A stretch of 35,419 nucleotides of DNA from Eubacteriales Family XIII. Incertae Sedis bacterium (GCA_031272365.1 JAISTX010000038.1:1-35419); one strand, 5' to 3'. Counted from the stretch's first letter, positions 25,846-34,909 are shown. The notes: generated by a model not told the origin, from the letters alone. Translations and numbers: made by a program.

Positions 25846-28064
25846 GCGCGGCGGACCGGATGGAAAACCCGAAGAAGGTATTTTTGGCGGGCATGGGGCC
25901 CGGCAACCCCCGGCTGCTGACCGAGGAGGCCCGGGACGCGCTGCGCGAGGCCGAGGCATGGATCGGCGCGCAGCGGCTTTTGGACGCCATGCCGGAGGAA
26001 GAGGGGCCGGGCGGCGGGCGGCCGCGCTTCGCCCTGATCGGCGCGGAGGAGATCGCCTACCTGATCGCGTCGCGGGAAGAGCGCACCTTCTGCGTGCTGC
26101 TGTCGGGCGACCCCTCGTATTTCAGCGGCGCCCGGCGGCTCGGCGCGCTGCTGTCGGACGCGGGGCATGACGTCACGGTGGTCAGCGGCATCAGCAGCCT
26201 CTCCTACCTGTGCGCCAAGGCCGGCGTCCCGTGGGAGGGGGTGCACAGCCTCAGCCTGCACGGGCGGGAGGTTTCGGCGGATAGGGTGGCGGACGCGGTG
26301 CGGCGGCACGGCGGGGTGTTTTTCCTGACGGACAGCCACAGCGACGCGCGCGCCATCTGCGGGACGCTCGCCGCTGCGGGCCTCGGCGGGGCGGCGGCCA
26401 TCGTAGGCGAACGGCTCTCCCTCGCGGACGAGCGCATCACGGCCGCCAGCGTCGCGGACATCGCGGACGCCGCGGATGCTGCGGGCGCAGGGGACGCCGC
26501 AGGCGCGAAGCCCCCGTTCGCCCACCCGCACGTGCTGCTGGTGCTCGGGGACAGGGTTTCTGACTGCGGCGCGGGCAAGAGCATGCTCAGCGGCGTGGGG
26601 CTGCATGAACCGGGCGCGGAGGGCACGCCCTTCCCGCGCGTCTGCGTCAGCGCCGCCGCGAGCGGCTCCGGCAAGACCACGTTCGTCTGCGGGCTGCTCA
26701 CGCTGCTGAAGCGGCGCGGGCTCTCCCCTGCTGCCTTCAAATGCGGGCCGGACTACATCGACCCGATGTTCCACCGGCGCATGACGGGGGCAAAGACGTC
26801 CAACCTCGACCTGTTTTTTTTCGGAGGGGACGAGGCGAACGCCCTGCTCGCCGGGGCTGCGGCGCAGGGCTGCGGCATCGGCGTCATCGAAGGCGCCATG
26901 GGCTTTTTCGACGGCATCGGCGGCACGGCGGAGGCCTCCTGCTGGGATGTGGCCAGCCGCACGCGGACGCCCGTCCTGCTGCTCGTCGACGCGAAGGGCG
27001 CGGCGGCGCTTTCCGTCGCGGCGACTGTGCTCGGCTTCACCAGGCTGCGCGAAGACGGGGGCGGCATCCGGGGCGTCGTGCTCAACCGCATCCCGCCCGA
27101 AAGCTTTGCCCTCTACAAGCAGGCGGTCGAGCACGAAACCGGCGTGCCGGTGCTCGGCTACCTGCCGGAGGACGCGTTCGTCCGGCTGGAAAGCCGCCAC
27201 CTCGGCCTCGTGACGGCCGCCGAGGTGCAGGGGCTCGCGGAGAAGATGGGTAGGGTCGCGGACCTGCTCGAGCAGTCGCTCGACGTGGAGGCCTTGCTTG
27301 CGCTGGCGGGCGCCGCCCCGCCGCTGCCGGCGGATCCGGCGGATCCGGCGAGCCCGGCGGACCCGGCCAGCCCGGCGCCGGGGGATCCCGCCGCCGGGGC
27401 TTCCGCCGATCTGGCCGCCGGCGCCCCCGGCCGGATCCGCGTCGCGATCGCGCGCGACGACGCGTTCTGCTTCTACTATGAAGACAGCCTCGCGCTGCTG
27501 GAGAAGCTCGGCGCCGAGCTGGCGCCGTTCAGCCCGCTCACGGACAAGGCGCTCCCAGAGGGGGCGTGCGGCCTGATCCTCGGCGGCGGCTACCCGGAGC
27601 TGCACCTGCCGCGCCTCTCGGCCAACACGGAGATGCGCGAGGCCATCCGCGCGGCGGTGGCGGGCGGGATGCCGACCATCGCGGAATGCGGCGGCTTCAT
27701 GTACCTGCAGGGGCAGGTCTGCGACGCGTCGGGCCAGGCCTACGAGATGGCCGGGGCGCTGCCCGGGCGCTGCGCGCGCAAGGACCGCCTCCAGCATTTC
27801 GGCTACGCGGCGTACAAGGCAAAACAGGATACGCTCCTGCTCAAGGCGGGCGAGGAGATGCGCGGGCACGAATTCCACTATTGGAACAGCGACTGCCCCG
27901 GCGCGGATTTCACCGCACAGAAGAAACCCGGCGCGCCCGGGCGGGACTGCATCGTCGCAACGGGCAGCCTGCACGCGGGCTTCCCGCATTTCCACTTCTA
28001 CACGAAACCGGGGGCGGCGGAGCGCTTTGTCCGCGCCTGCGAATCATGGGGGGCGCAGCCATGA
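25842..28064 (+). CDS. cbiE-cbiA: Fusion: cobalt-precorrin-7 C5-methyltransferase + cobyrinate a,c-diamide synthase, 740 aa
   Basis: Residues 12-235 are CbiE (LAGMGPGNPRLLTEEA, LLSGDPSYFSGARRL, VSGISSLSYLCAKAG). From about 263 follows CbiA: P-loop SAAASGSGKTT with K278, KCGPDYIDPMFH, EGAMGFFDG, and a class I glutamine amidotransferase end with nucleophile C616 in IAECGGFMY. It would methylate C5 late in ring decoration and later amidate the a and c side chains with glutamine and ATP. CbiE usually joins CbiT; here CbiT is absent. A Pro/Ala/Asp repeat linker (residues 495-530) splits the two CbiA lobes. GTG 25842 follows CAGGAGG and overlaps the cbiX stop. Confidence 0.94.
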   Translation: MSAADRMENPKKVFLAGMGPGNPRLLTEEARDALREAEAWIGAQRLLDAMPEEEGPGGGRPRFALIGAEEIAYLIASREERTFCVLLSGDPSYFSGARRLGALLSDAGHDVTVVSGISSLSYLCAKAGVPWEGVHSLSLHGREVSADRVADAVRRHGGVFFLTDSHSDARAICGTLAAAGLGGAAAIVGERLSLADERITAASVADIADAADAAGAGDAAGAKPPFAHPHVLLVLGDRVSDCGAGKSMLSGVGLHEPGAEGTPFPRVCVSAAASGSGKTTFVCGLLTLLKRRGLSPAAFKCGPDYIDPMFHRRMTGAKTSNLDLFFFGGDEANALLAGAAAQGCGIGVIEGAMGFFDGIGGTAEASCWDVASRTRTPVLLLVDAKGAAALSVAATVLGFTRLREDGGGIRGVVLNRIPPESFALYKQAVEHETGVPVLGYLPEDAFVRLESRHLGLVTAAEVQGLAEKMGRVADLLEQSLDVEALLALAGAAPPLPADPADPASPADPASPAPGDPAAGASADLAAGAPGRIRVAIARDDAFCFYYEDSLALLEKLGAELAPFSPLTDKALPEGACGLILGGGYPELHLPRLSANTEMREAIRAAVAGGMPTIAECGGFMYLQGQVCDASGQAYEMAGALPGRCARKDRLQHFGYAAYKAKQDTLLLKAGEEMRGHEFHYWNSDCPGADFTAQKKPGAPGRDCIVATGSLHAGFPHFHFYTKPGAAERFVRACESWGAQP

Positions 28065-29203
28065 TCGCGCTGCCCCCCACGGCGACGGGGCTCCGGCGCG
28101 GCATCACGACGGGCAGCTGCGCGGCGGCGGCGGCCAAGGCGGCGGCCTGCCTGCTGCGCGAAGAAGCGGCACCGGCGACGGCACCGGGGAGCGGCGGCAG
28201 CCGGGACGTCGAAATCCGCACGCCGGCCGGCATCCCGCTCCTGCTCACGGCGGAGATACTCGAACGCTCCGCGCACAGCGCCGCCTGCGGCGTCCGCAAG
28301 GACGCGGGCGACGACCCCGACATCACGGACGGCATGCTCATCGTGGCGCGGGTGACGAAGCGCGCGGCGCCCGGCATCCGCGTAGGCGGCGGCGCGGGCG
28401 TGGGGCGCGTGACGAAGCCGGGCCTCGACCGCCCGGTCGGCGCGGCGGCGATCAACAGCGTGCCGCTCCGCATGATCGAGCAGGCCGTGCGCGAGGCTCT
28501 TCCAGACCAGGCCACCGGCCTCGACGTTTTGATCGAGATCCCCGGCGGCGAGGAGGCGGCGAAGCGCACGTTCAACGGGGAGCTCGGCATTGTTGGCGGC
28601 CTGTCCGTGCTCGGCACGACGGGCATCGTGGAACCGATGAGCGAAGCGGCGCTCGTCGCGACGATCCGCGCGGCGCTCTCGGTGCTCCGCGCCTCGGGCG
28701 CGGACACCGCCCTCGCCGTCCCCGGCAACTACGGCACGGACTTCCTGAAAGCCCATTTCGGGGCAGACCCGCCGCCGTTCGTGAAATGCAGCAATTTTGT
28801 CGGCGACACCCTGGGCCTCGCGGCGGAGCTCGGCTTCGCGCGCTTTGTCTACATCGCCCACATCGGCAAATTCGTGAAGGTCGCAGCCGGCCAGTTCCAG
28901 ACCCACTCGAAATACGGCGACGGCCGCATGGAGGTCCTCGAGGCGCTCGCGCGGCAGGCGGGCGCGGACGCGGCGCAGGCCCAGGACATACAAGGCAGCG
29001 TGACCGCGGAGGGCGCGGCCGCCCTGCTCGCGGATTTTGGCCTTTTGGACGCGGTCGGCGCCCTGCTCACGGGCGAGGTGCAGGCCAGGCTCGAAGCGCG
29101 CGCGGCCGGCCGAATCCAAGTGGGCTGCGGCGTCTACACGCAGGCAAGGGGGCTGCTGTCGCTTTCCGAAGCGGCGCAGGGCATGCTCCCTGTTATTCAA
29201 TAA
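28061..29203 (+). CDS. cbiD: Cobalt-precorrin-5B C1-methyltransferase, 380 aa
   Basis: SAM-dependent methylation of C1 after CbiG opens the lactone, a step specific to the anaerobic route. Family marks are LRRGITTGSCAAAAAKAA near the start, KDAGDDPDITDG, GRVTKPGLDRPVGAAAIN, GGLSVLGTTGIVEPMSE and KCSNFVGD. The length is normal. It starts at ATG 28061 in overlap with the previous stop (ATGA); 16 bases separate it from cbiL. Confidence 0.96.
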   Translation: MIALPPTATGLRRGITTGSCAAAAAKAAACLLREEAAPATAPGSGGSRDVEIRTPAGIPLLLTAEILERSAHSAACGVRKDAGDDPDITDGMLIVARVTKRAAPGIRVGGGAGVGRVTKPGLDRPVGAAAINSVPLRMIEQAVREALPDQATGLDVLIEIPGGEEAAKRTFNGELGIVGGLSVLGTTGIVEPMSEAALVATIRAALSVLRASGADTALAVPGNYGTDFLKAHFGADPPPFVKCSNFVGDTLGLAAELGFARFVYIAHIGKFVKVAAGQFQTHSKYGDGRMEVLEALARQAGADAAQAQDIQGSVTAEGAAALLADFGLLDAVGALLTGEVQARLEARAAGRIQVGCGVYTQARGLLSLSEAAQGMLPVIQ

Positions 29204-29219
29204 GGAAAGGATGGAGACG

Positions 29220-29939
29220 ATGGCGGAGGCAAAGAAGACAGGGACGCTGTACGGCGTCGGCGTGGGGCCCGGCGACCCGGAGCTGCTCACGCGGAAGGCG
29301 GTGCGCGTGCTCCTGGAGGCGGGGACGCTGTTTTTCCCGGAGCCGCGCGGCGGGAGCGGGAAGGTGCTCGCGTTCGAGATCGCGTGCGCGGCCTGCCCCG
29401 AGCTCGCGGCGAAGAAGGCCGTCGGGCTCTACCTGCCGATGACGCGGGACGCGGGCGAGCTGGCGAAAAACCGCCTCGCGGCGGCACGCCGGATGGAGGA
29501 GGCGCTCGACGCGGGCGAGGACGCGGCCTTCCTGACGCTCGGCGACCCCTCGGTCTACTCGACGTATTTCTACCTGCACCGCATCGTGGAGGGCCACGGG
29601 TACCCGTGCAAGATCGTCCCGGGCGTCACGTCGTTCTGCGCGGCGGCGGCGGCGGCGGGCCTGTCGCTCGCGGACGCCGAGGACCCGATCCACATCCTGC
29701 CCGCCTCCTACCCGGACGCGCGCGGGGCGCTCGCGCAGCCGGGCACGAAGGTGCTGATGAAGACGGGCAAGTCGTTCCGCGAGGTGAAGGAGGAGCTCGC
29801 GGGCGCGGCGGCGGCCGATGCCGTCGTCGTCGAAAACTGCGGCATGCCCGGCGAGCGCATCCGCCCGCTCTCCGCGATCGCGGAAGGGGACGAGCCCGGT
29901 TATTTCTCCGTCATCCTCGTGAAAGGAGGTGCGGCATGA
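29220..29939 (+). CDS. cbiL: Cobalt-factor II (precorrin-2) C20-methyltransferase, 239 aa
   Basis: A TP_methylase that methylates C20 of cobalt-sirohydrochlorin. Marks: GVGVGPGDPELLTRKAVR, FLTLGDPSVYSTYFYL, VPGVTSFCAAAAAAGLSLAD, VLMKTGKSF. ATG 29220 is chosen because AAGGAAAGG lies about nine bases before it; an in-frame ATG at 29211 directly abuts that site. It overlaps cbiF by 4 bp. Confidence 0.95.
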   Translation: MAEAKKTGTLYGVGVGPGDPELLTRKAVRVLLEAGTLFFPEPRGGSGKVLAFEIACAACPELAAKKAVGLYLPMTRDAGELAKNRLAAARRMEEALDAGEDAAFLTLGDPSVYSTYFYLHRIVEGHGYPCKIVPGVTSFCAAAAAAGLSLADAEDPIHILPASYPDARGALAQPGTKVLMKTGKSFREVKEELAGAAAADAVVVENCGMPGERIRPLSAIAEGDEPGYFSVILVKGGAA

Positions 29940-30706
29940 TCGTATTTGTCGGCGCAGGCCCGGGCGCGGCGGACCTCATCACCGTGCGCGGGCAGCAGGC
30001 CATCGCGCGGGCGGACGTCGTGCTCTACGCCGGTTCGCTTGTCAACCCGGAGCTTTTGCAGTACGCGAAGGACGGCTGCCGCGTGCGCAACACGGCGGAC
30101 ATGACGCTCGAGGAGGTCTTCTCGGAGATGAAGGACGCGGAGGCGGCGGGGCTGCTCACGGTGCGGCTGCACACGGGCGACCCCTCGCTGTACGGCGCGA
30201 TCCGCGAGCAGATGGACCTGCTCGACGAGGCGGGCATCGGCTATGAAGTCGTGCCGGGCGTCAGCGCCTTCTCGGGCGCGGCGGCGGCGCTCAAGGCCGA
30301 GCTCACGCTGCCGGGCGTCTCCCAGACCGTCATCCTCACGCGCACGGCAGGCCGCACGGACGTGCCTGCGGCCGAGTCGGTGCCGAGCCTTGCCGCGCAC
30401 GGCGCGACGATGGTATTCTATCTGAGCACGGGCCTCGCGGAAAAACTCCAAGGCGAGCTGCTGGCCGGCGGCCTCGCGGCAGACACGCCGGTGGCGATCG
30501 TGTACAAGGCCACGTGGCCGGAGGAGCGCATCGCGCGCGGCACGCTCGGCGAGCTGCCGCAGCTGCAGGCATCGCTCGGCGTGCAAAACACCGCGCTCAT
30601 CCTCGTCGGCGGCTTCCTTGGAAGTGCCTACGAACGCTCGAAGCTATACGACCCCGGCTTCTCGCACGGTTTTCGGAAAGGGACAGATGAAGGAACGTTT
30701 CAATAA
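29936..30706 (+). CDS. cbiF: Cobalt-precorrin-4 C11-methyltransferase, 256 aa
   Basis: A TP_methylase acting on C11. Marks: FVGAGPGAADLITVRG, VLYAGSLVNPELL, RLHTGDPSLYGAIREQMD, VPGVSAFSGAAAALKAELTLP and the CbiF/CobM-type TRTAGRTDVP. ATG 29936 follows AAAGGAGG. Its last 20 bases overlap cbiG. Confidence 0.96.
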   Translation: MIVFVGAGPGAADLITVRGQQAIARADVVLYAGSLVNPELLQYAKDGCRVRNTADMTLEEVFSEMKDAEAAGLLTVRLHTGDPSLYGAIREQMDLLDEAGIGYEVVPGVSAFSGAAAALKAELTLPGVSQTVILTRTAGRTDVPAAESVPSLAAHGATMVFYLSTGLAEKLQGELLAGGLAADTPVAIVYKATWPEERIARGTLGELPQLQASLGVQNTALILVGGFLGSAYERSKLYDPGFSHGFRKGTDEGTFQ

Positions 30707-31739
30707 TCACCACCACGCCATGCGGCTGTTTGCGTTTTCGGACAGAGGCCGGACGCTTGCCTTGCGCATCGCCCAGGCGATGGGCGTGAGCCTGTCAAGC
30801 GATCCGCTTGTCACGCGCGGGGCACTCCCCTCCTTGACCGAGGCGGCGTTCCGGGAGGCGCGGGCGCTCGTGTTCGTCGGCGCGACGGGCATCGCGGTGC
30901 GCGCCATCGCGCCGCACGTCCGCTCGAAGCAGACCGACCCGGCCGTGCTCTGCGTGGACGAGGGGGGGCGCTTCGTGATCCCCCTGCTCTCGGGGCACCT
31001 CGGCGGGGCCAACGACCTCGCGGCCGAGGTCGCCTCGCGCATCGGCGCGACGCCCGTCATCACGACGGCGACGGACGGGCGCGGCCTGTTTTCGGTCGAT
31101 GTCTTCGCGCGGGACAGGGGGCTGGTGATTGCGGACATGGAGGCCGCCAAGGACGTCTCGGCCGCGCTGCTGCGCGGCGCGCGCATCCCCTTCTACAGCG
31201 AACTGTTCTACGACGCGGCGGCGCTGCCGCCCGAGCTGGAGGCGGAGGGCGACCTCGCGGAAATCCGCGAGGGCCCCGCCATCGCCGTGACCTGGCGGGA
31301 GGCGCAGGAGGCCCGGGTGCCCCTGTGCCGCCTCATCCCCAAGCGGGTGGCCGTCGGCATCGGGTGCCGGCGCGGCACGGAGGAAGGCGCGGTCGATTTT
31401 GCCGTGCGCACCGCCTTTGCGGTGGCGGGCCTCGACCCGCGCAGCATCTGCTGCGCCGCGACGGTCGACTTGAAGAAGGACGAGCCCGGCCTACGGTCTT
31501 GGTGCGGGCGCGCGGGGCTCCCCCTGCACATCTACACCCCCGAGCAGCTCATGGAGGCGGAGGGCGATTTCGCCGCGTCCGCCTTTGTGCTGGAGACGAC
31601 CGGCGCGGACAATGTCTGCGAGCGCGCCGCCGCCCTCGCGGCGGCGGGGGCCTACGGCGGGGCCACCCGCCGGCTCTTCGGGCGCACGGCGCAGGGCGGC
31701 GTCACGATCGCCGCGTATGTCCACGAGGCGCCGCTATGA
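30687..31739 (+). CDS. cbiG: Cobalt-precorrin-5A hydrolase, 350 aa
   Basis: Opens the delta-lactone and releases the C20 two-carbon unit as acetaldehyde, a step found only in the anaerobic route. The N- and mid-domains show FVGATGIAVRAIAPHVRSK and PLLSGHLGGANDLAAEVA; the C-terminal domain starts near residue 218 with AVGIGCRRGT. ATG 30687 follows GGAAAGGGA; an internal ATG at 30720 (MRLFAFS) is a possible alternative because the first eleven residues (His-rich) are not family-like. Confidence 0.95.
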   Translation: MKERFNNHHHAMRLFAFSDRGRTLALRIAQAMGVSLSSDPLVTRGALPSLTEAAFREARALVFVGATGIAVRAIAPHVRSKQTDPAVLCVDEGGRFVIPLLSGHLGGANDLAAEVASRIGATPVITTATDGRGLFSVDVFARDRGLVIADMEAAKDVSAALLRGARIPFYSELFYDAAALPPELEAEGDLAEIREGPAIAVTWREAQEARVPLCRLIPKRVAVGIGCRRGTEEGAVDFAVRTAFAVAGLDPRSICCAATVDLKKDEPGLRSWCGRAGLPLHIYTPEQLMEAEGDFAASAFVLETTGADNVCERAAALAAAGAYGGATRRLFGRTAQGGVTIAAYVHEAPL

Positions 31740-32800
31740 ACTACACGCACGGGGGCGACATCTGGACGGCAGAAGCAGGCGGCGCTGGCGGCGGCGGCGC
31801 TTCGCCGCTACTGGATTTTTCCGCGAACATCAGCCCGCTCGGCCTGCCCGCCGCCGCCGCCGGGGCGCTCCGCGCCGCCGTCGGGGACAGCAGCCTCTGC
31901 GCCTACCCAGACGCCTTCAGCCGCGCCCTCACGGAGAAGCTCGCGGAGAAGCACGGCGTCCCGCAGGCGTCCATCGTCTGCGGCAACGGCGCCGCCGACC
32001 TGATCTTCCGCCTCTGCCTCTGGCGCAGGCCAGGGCGCGTCCTGCTCGCGGCGCCCGGCTTCTCCGAGTATGCGCGCGCGGCGGCGCTCGCGGGCGCCGG
32101 CGTCTCCTGGTACGACCTTGCGCCCCCGGCGTTCCGGACGGGCGAGGACATCCTCGCGCACATCACGGAAGGCACGGACATGCTCTTCCTCACGAACCCG
32201 AACAACCCGACCGGCCTGCTCACGGACAGAGCCCTGCTGCTGCGCATCGCCGAGCGGTGCGAGGCCACCGGCACGCTCTTCGTGGTGGACGAATGCTTCA
32301 TCGAGTTCACGGACGCGGCGCCTTTGGATGACGCGCTCGCGGCCTACCCGCACCTCGTCCTGCTGCACGCCTTCACGAAGTTCTACGCGATGGCGGGCCT
32401 CCGCCTCGGCTACATCCTGGCCGCCGATGCCGCCGTCTGCGAGGGCGTCTTCGCGACGGGCCAGCCCTGGCCGGTGTCGACGCCCGCCCAGGTCGCGGGG
32501 CTGGCCGCGCTTTCGGACAAGGCCTACGGGGAGCGGCTGTGCGCCCTGATCAAAAAAGAACGCGTCAAACTGAAATCCGGCCTGGAGAGGCTTGGCTTCG
32601 CCGTCTGGGACGGCGCGGCAAATTATTTGTTATTCCAAAAAACGGGGTTGCTGGACCTCAAGGAGCGGCTGCTCGGACGGGGCATCCTGATCCGGAGCTG
32701 CGCCAATTTCCGCGGCCTGGACGCCTCGTACTACCGGGCCTGCGTGCGCCTGCCGGAGGAGAACGGCCGCCTGCTGGCGGCATTGGAGGAGGTTTCATGA
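31736..32800 (+). CDS. cobD: L-threonine-O-3-phosphate decarboxylase, 354 aa
   Basis: A fold-type I PLP enzyme that makes (R)-1-aminopropan-2-ol phosphate for the nucleotide-loop linker. The PLP lysine is K215 in HAFTKFYAMAGLRLGY; other marks are DFSANISPLGLP, CGNGAADLIF, TNPNNPTGLL and VVDECFIEFTD. It resembles histidinol-phosphate aminotransferases, but operon context and DFSANISPLG favour CobD. The partner CbiB is not in the window. It overlaps both neighbours by 4 bp. Confidence 0.93.
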   Translation: MNYTHGGDIWTAEAGGAGGGGASPLLDFSANISPLGLPAAAAGALRAAVGDSSLCAYPDAFSRALTEKLAEKHGVPQASIVCGNGAADLIFRLCLWRRPGRVLLAAPGFSEYARAAALAGAGVSWYDLAPPAFRTGEDILAHITEGTDMLFLTNPNNPTGLLTDRALLLRIAERCEATGTLFVVDECFIEFTDAAPLDDALAAYPHLVLLHAFTKFYAMAGLRLGYILAADAAVCEGVFATGQPWPVSTPAQVAGLAALSDKAYGERLCALIKKERVKLKSGLERLGFAVWDGAANYLLFQKTGLLDLKERLLGRGILIRSCANFRGLDASYYRACVRLPEENGRLLAALEEVS

Positions 32801-34239
32801 CAAAATCGCTGATGGTGCTCGGCACGGCGTCCAACGCCGGCAAGAGCCTGCTCACGGCCGGGCTGTGCCGCATCTTCCGGCAGGACGGCCTGTCGGCTGC
32901 GCCGTTCAAGGCGCAGAACATGGCGCTCAACTCGTTCATCACGCGCGAGGGGCTCGAGATCGGGCGCGCGCAGGCGATGCAGGCGGAGGCGGCGGGCATC
33001 GAGCCCACGTCGGACATGAACCCGATCCTTTTGAAGCCCATGACCGACGTCGGCTGCCAGGTGATCGTGGACGGCGAGGTGTACTGCAACACGGACGCGG
33101 TGGGCTACTACGCGCAGAAGAAGGAGGTCGCGGCGCGGGCGCTGGCGGCGTTCGAGCGGCTCGCGGCGAAGCACGACGTGATCGTGCTCGAGGGCGCGGG
33201 CAGCCCCGCCGAGATCAACCTCCGCGACAACGACATCGTCAACCTCGCGATGGCGCGGGCGGCGGGCGCGCCCTGCCTGCTCGCGGGCGACATCGACCGG
33301 GGCGGCGTCTTCGCCTCGATCGCCGGCACGCAGCTGCTGCTGACCGAGGACGAGCGGGCGCTGCTCAAAGGCATCGTGATCAACAAGTTCCGTGGCGATG
33401 TCACGTTGCTCGAGCCCGGTCTGCGCATGATCGAGGAAATAACAAAAATCCCCGTTGTCGGCGTGGTGCCGTATATGCGCGTGGACATTGACGACGAGGA
33501 CAGCCTCACGGAGCATCTGCGCGGGCGCAGCGCAAAGGACGAGGGGCGCGACGTCGCGGTCGTCCGCCTGCCGCATCTGTCGAATTTCACGGACTTCGCC
33601 GCGCTCGAGCGCATGGACGGCGTGCGCGTGCGCTACGTGGAGCGCGCGGCGGACCTCGGCAGCCCGGACCTCATCGTCCTGCCCGGCACGAAGAACACGA
33701 TGGGCGACCTACGCGTGATCCGCGAGAACGGCCTCGAGGCCGCGATCCTCGCGCGCAACGCCGCGGGCACGCCCGTCTTCGGGGTGTGCGGCGGCTACCA
33801 GATGCTCGGCGAGATGCTGAGCGACCCCTGCGGCGTCGAGGGCGGCGGCGAGATGCCCGGCATGGGGCTGCTCCCGATGCGCACGGTGTTTTCCGAGCGC
33901 AAGACGCGCACGCGCGTGTCGGGGGCGATCCGGCCGCTCGATGGCGGCCCGTTCGCGTCGATGTCGGGGCGCGCGATCGAAGGCTATGAGATCCATATGG
34001 GCGAGACGACGGGCTCTGCGCCGCCGTTTGCCGACATCACCGACGCGGTCACGGGCGCGGCTTCGGCCGACGGGGCTGTGCTCGAAAACGTGGCCGGCAC
34101 CTATGTCCACGGCGTGTTCGACGCGCTCGTCCCGGGCTACGACGCCTACCGGGCTTCGCAGTACGACCTGCTCGCGGACACGCTGCGGGCGAACCTCGAC
34201 ATGGATCTGATCTACGAAATCATGAACAAAGGAGTTTAA
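32797..34239 (+). CDS. cbiP: Cobyric acid synthase, 480 aa
   Basis: Amidates side chains b, d, e and g of adenosylcobyrinate a,c-diamide using glutamine and ATP. An N-terminal dethiobiotin-synthetase-like domain (LGTASNAGKSLL P-loop, PFKAQNMALNSF, EGAGSPAEINL, GDIDRGGVFAS) and a C-terminal amidotransferase with nucleophile C331 in FGVCGGYQMLG and a later EIHMGETTG. The length is normal. It starts in overlap with the cobD stop and is followed by cbiC after four bases. Confidence 0.97.
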   Translation: MTKSLMVLGTASNAGKSLLTAGLCRIFRQDGLSAAPFKAQNMALNSFITREGLEIGRAQAMQAEAAGIEPTSDMNPILLKPMTDVGCQVIVDGEVYCNTDAVGYYAQKKEVAARALAAFERLAAKHDVIVLEGAGSPAEINLRDNDIVNLAMARAAGAPCLLAGDIDRGGVFASIAGTQLLLTEDERALLKGIVINKFRGDVTLLEPGLRMIEEITKIPVVGVVPYMRVDIDDEDSLTEHLRGRSAKDEGRDVAVVRLPHLSNFTDFAALERMDGVRVRYVERAADLGSPDLIVLPGTKNTMGDLRVIRENGLEAAILARNAAGTPVFGVCGGYQMLGEMLSDPCGVEGGGEMPGMGLLPMRTVFSERKTRTRVSGAIRPLDGGPFASMSGRAIEGYEIHMGETTGSAPPFADITDAVTGAASADGAVLENVAGTYVHGVFDALVPGYDAYRASQYDLLADTLRANLDMDLIYEIMNKGV

Positions 34240-34243
34240 GGAT

Positions 34244-34909
34244 ATGGCTGAGTTTGAAGTGTTGAAACCCGAGGAAATCGAAGCGCGCAGCATGGCGATC
34301 ATCGCCGGGGAGCTGTCCGACCGCCGCCGCGCGCGGGCGCTTGCCGGGGGCGGCCCGGTCGCCCCGCGCACCCCGCTCGAGGAGGCGGTGCTGAAGCGCG
34401 TGATCCACACGACGGCGGATTTCGACTTCGACGAGTCGCTGTTCTTCACGCACGACGCCGCCGAGGCCGGCGCGCGGATCCTCAAGGACGCGCCGCAGCT
34501 CGTGACGGACACGCAGATGGCGCTCGCGGGCATCAACAAGCGGGTGCTCGCGGCGAACGGCGGCAGCGCCGCCTGCTTCATCGCGGACGAGGACGTGGCG
34601 GCCGAGGCGAAGAAGCGCGGCACGACCCGCGCCGCCGTCGCCGTCGAGAAGGCCGCCGCCGTCTGCGGCGGAAACCTCGTCTTCGCGATCGGCAACGCGC
34701 CGACCGCCCTGATCCGCATCAGCGAGCTGATCCGCGAGGGCCGCCTCGCGCCGCGCCTGATCATCGGCGTCCCGGTCGGCTTCGTGAACGTCTCCGCCTC
34801 CAAGGAGCTGCTGTTCGACCTCGACATCCCCTGCATCATCGCCCGCGGCAACAAAGGCGGCAGCAACATAGCCGCCGCCATCGTCAACGCCCTGCAGTAC
34901 GCGGAATGA
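34244..34909 (+). CDS. cbiC: Cobalt-precorrin-8 methylmutase, 221 aa
   Basis: Moves the methyl group from C11 to C12 to give cobyrinate. The catalytic histidine is H55 in RVIHTTADFDF; VTDTQMALAGINK and RGNKGGSNIAAAIVNAL also fit. It follows AAAGGAG. As the last gene of the operon it is out of pathway order. No intrinsic terminator is visible in the 80 bases after it. Confidence 0.96.
   Translation: MAEFEVLKPEEIEARSMAIIAGELSDRRRARALAGGGPVAPRTPLEEAVLKRVIHTTADFDFDESLFFTHDAAEAGARILKDAPQLVTDTQMALAGINKRVLAANGGSAACFIADEDVAAEAKKRGTTRAAVAVEKAAAVCGGNLVFAIGNAPTALIRISELIREGRLAPRLIIGVPVGFVNVSASKELLFDLDIPCIIARGNKGGSNIAAAIVNALQYAE

Noticed and set aside
31736-32800. Histidinol-phosphate aminotransferase (hisC)
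   Set aside because: The folds are alike, but DFSANISPLG at the start and the position between cbiG and cbiP fit CobD threonine-phosphate decarboxylase.
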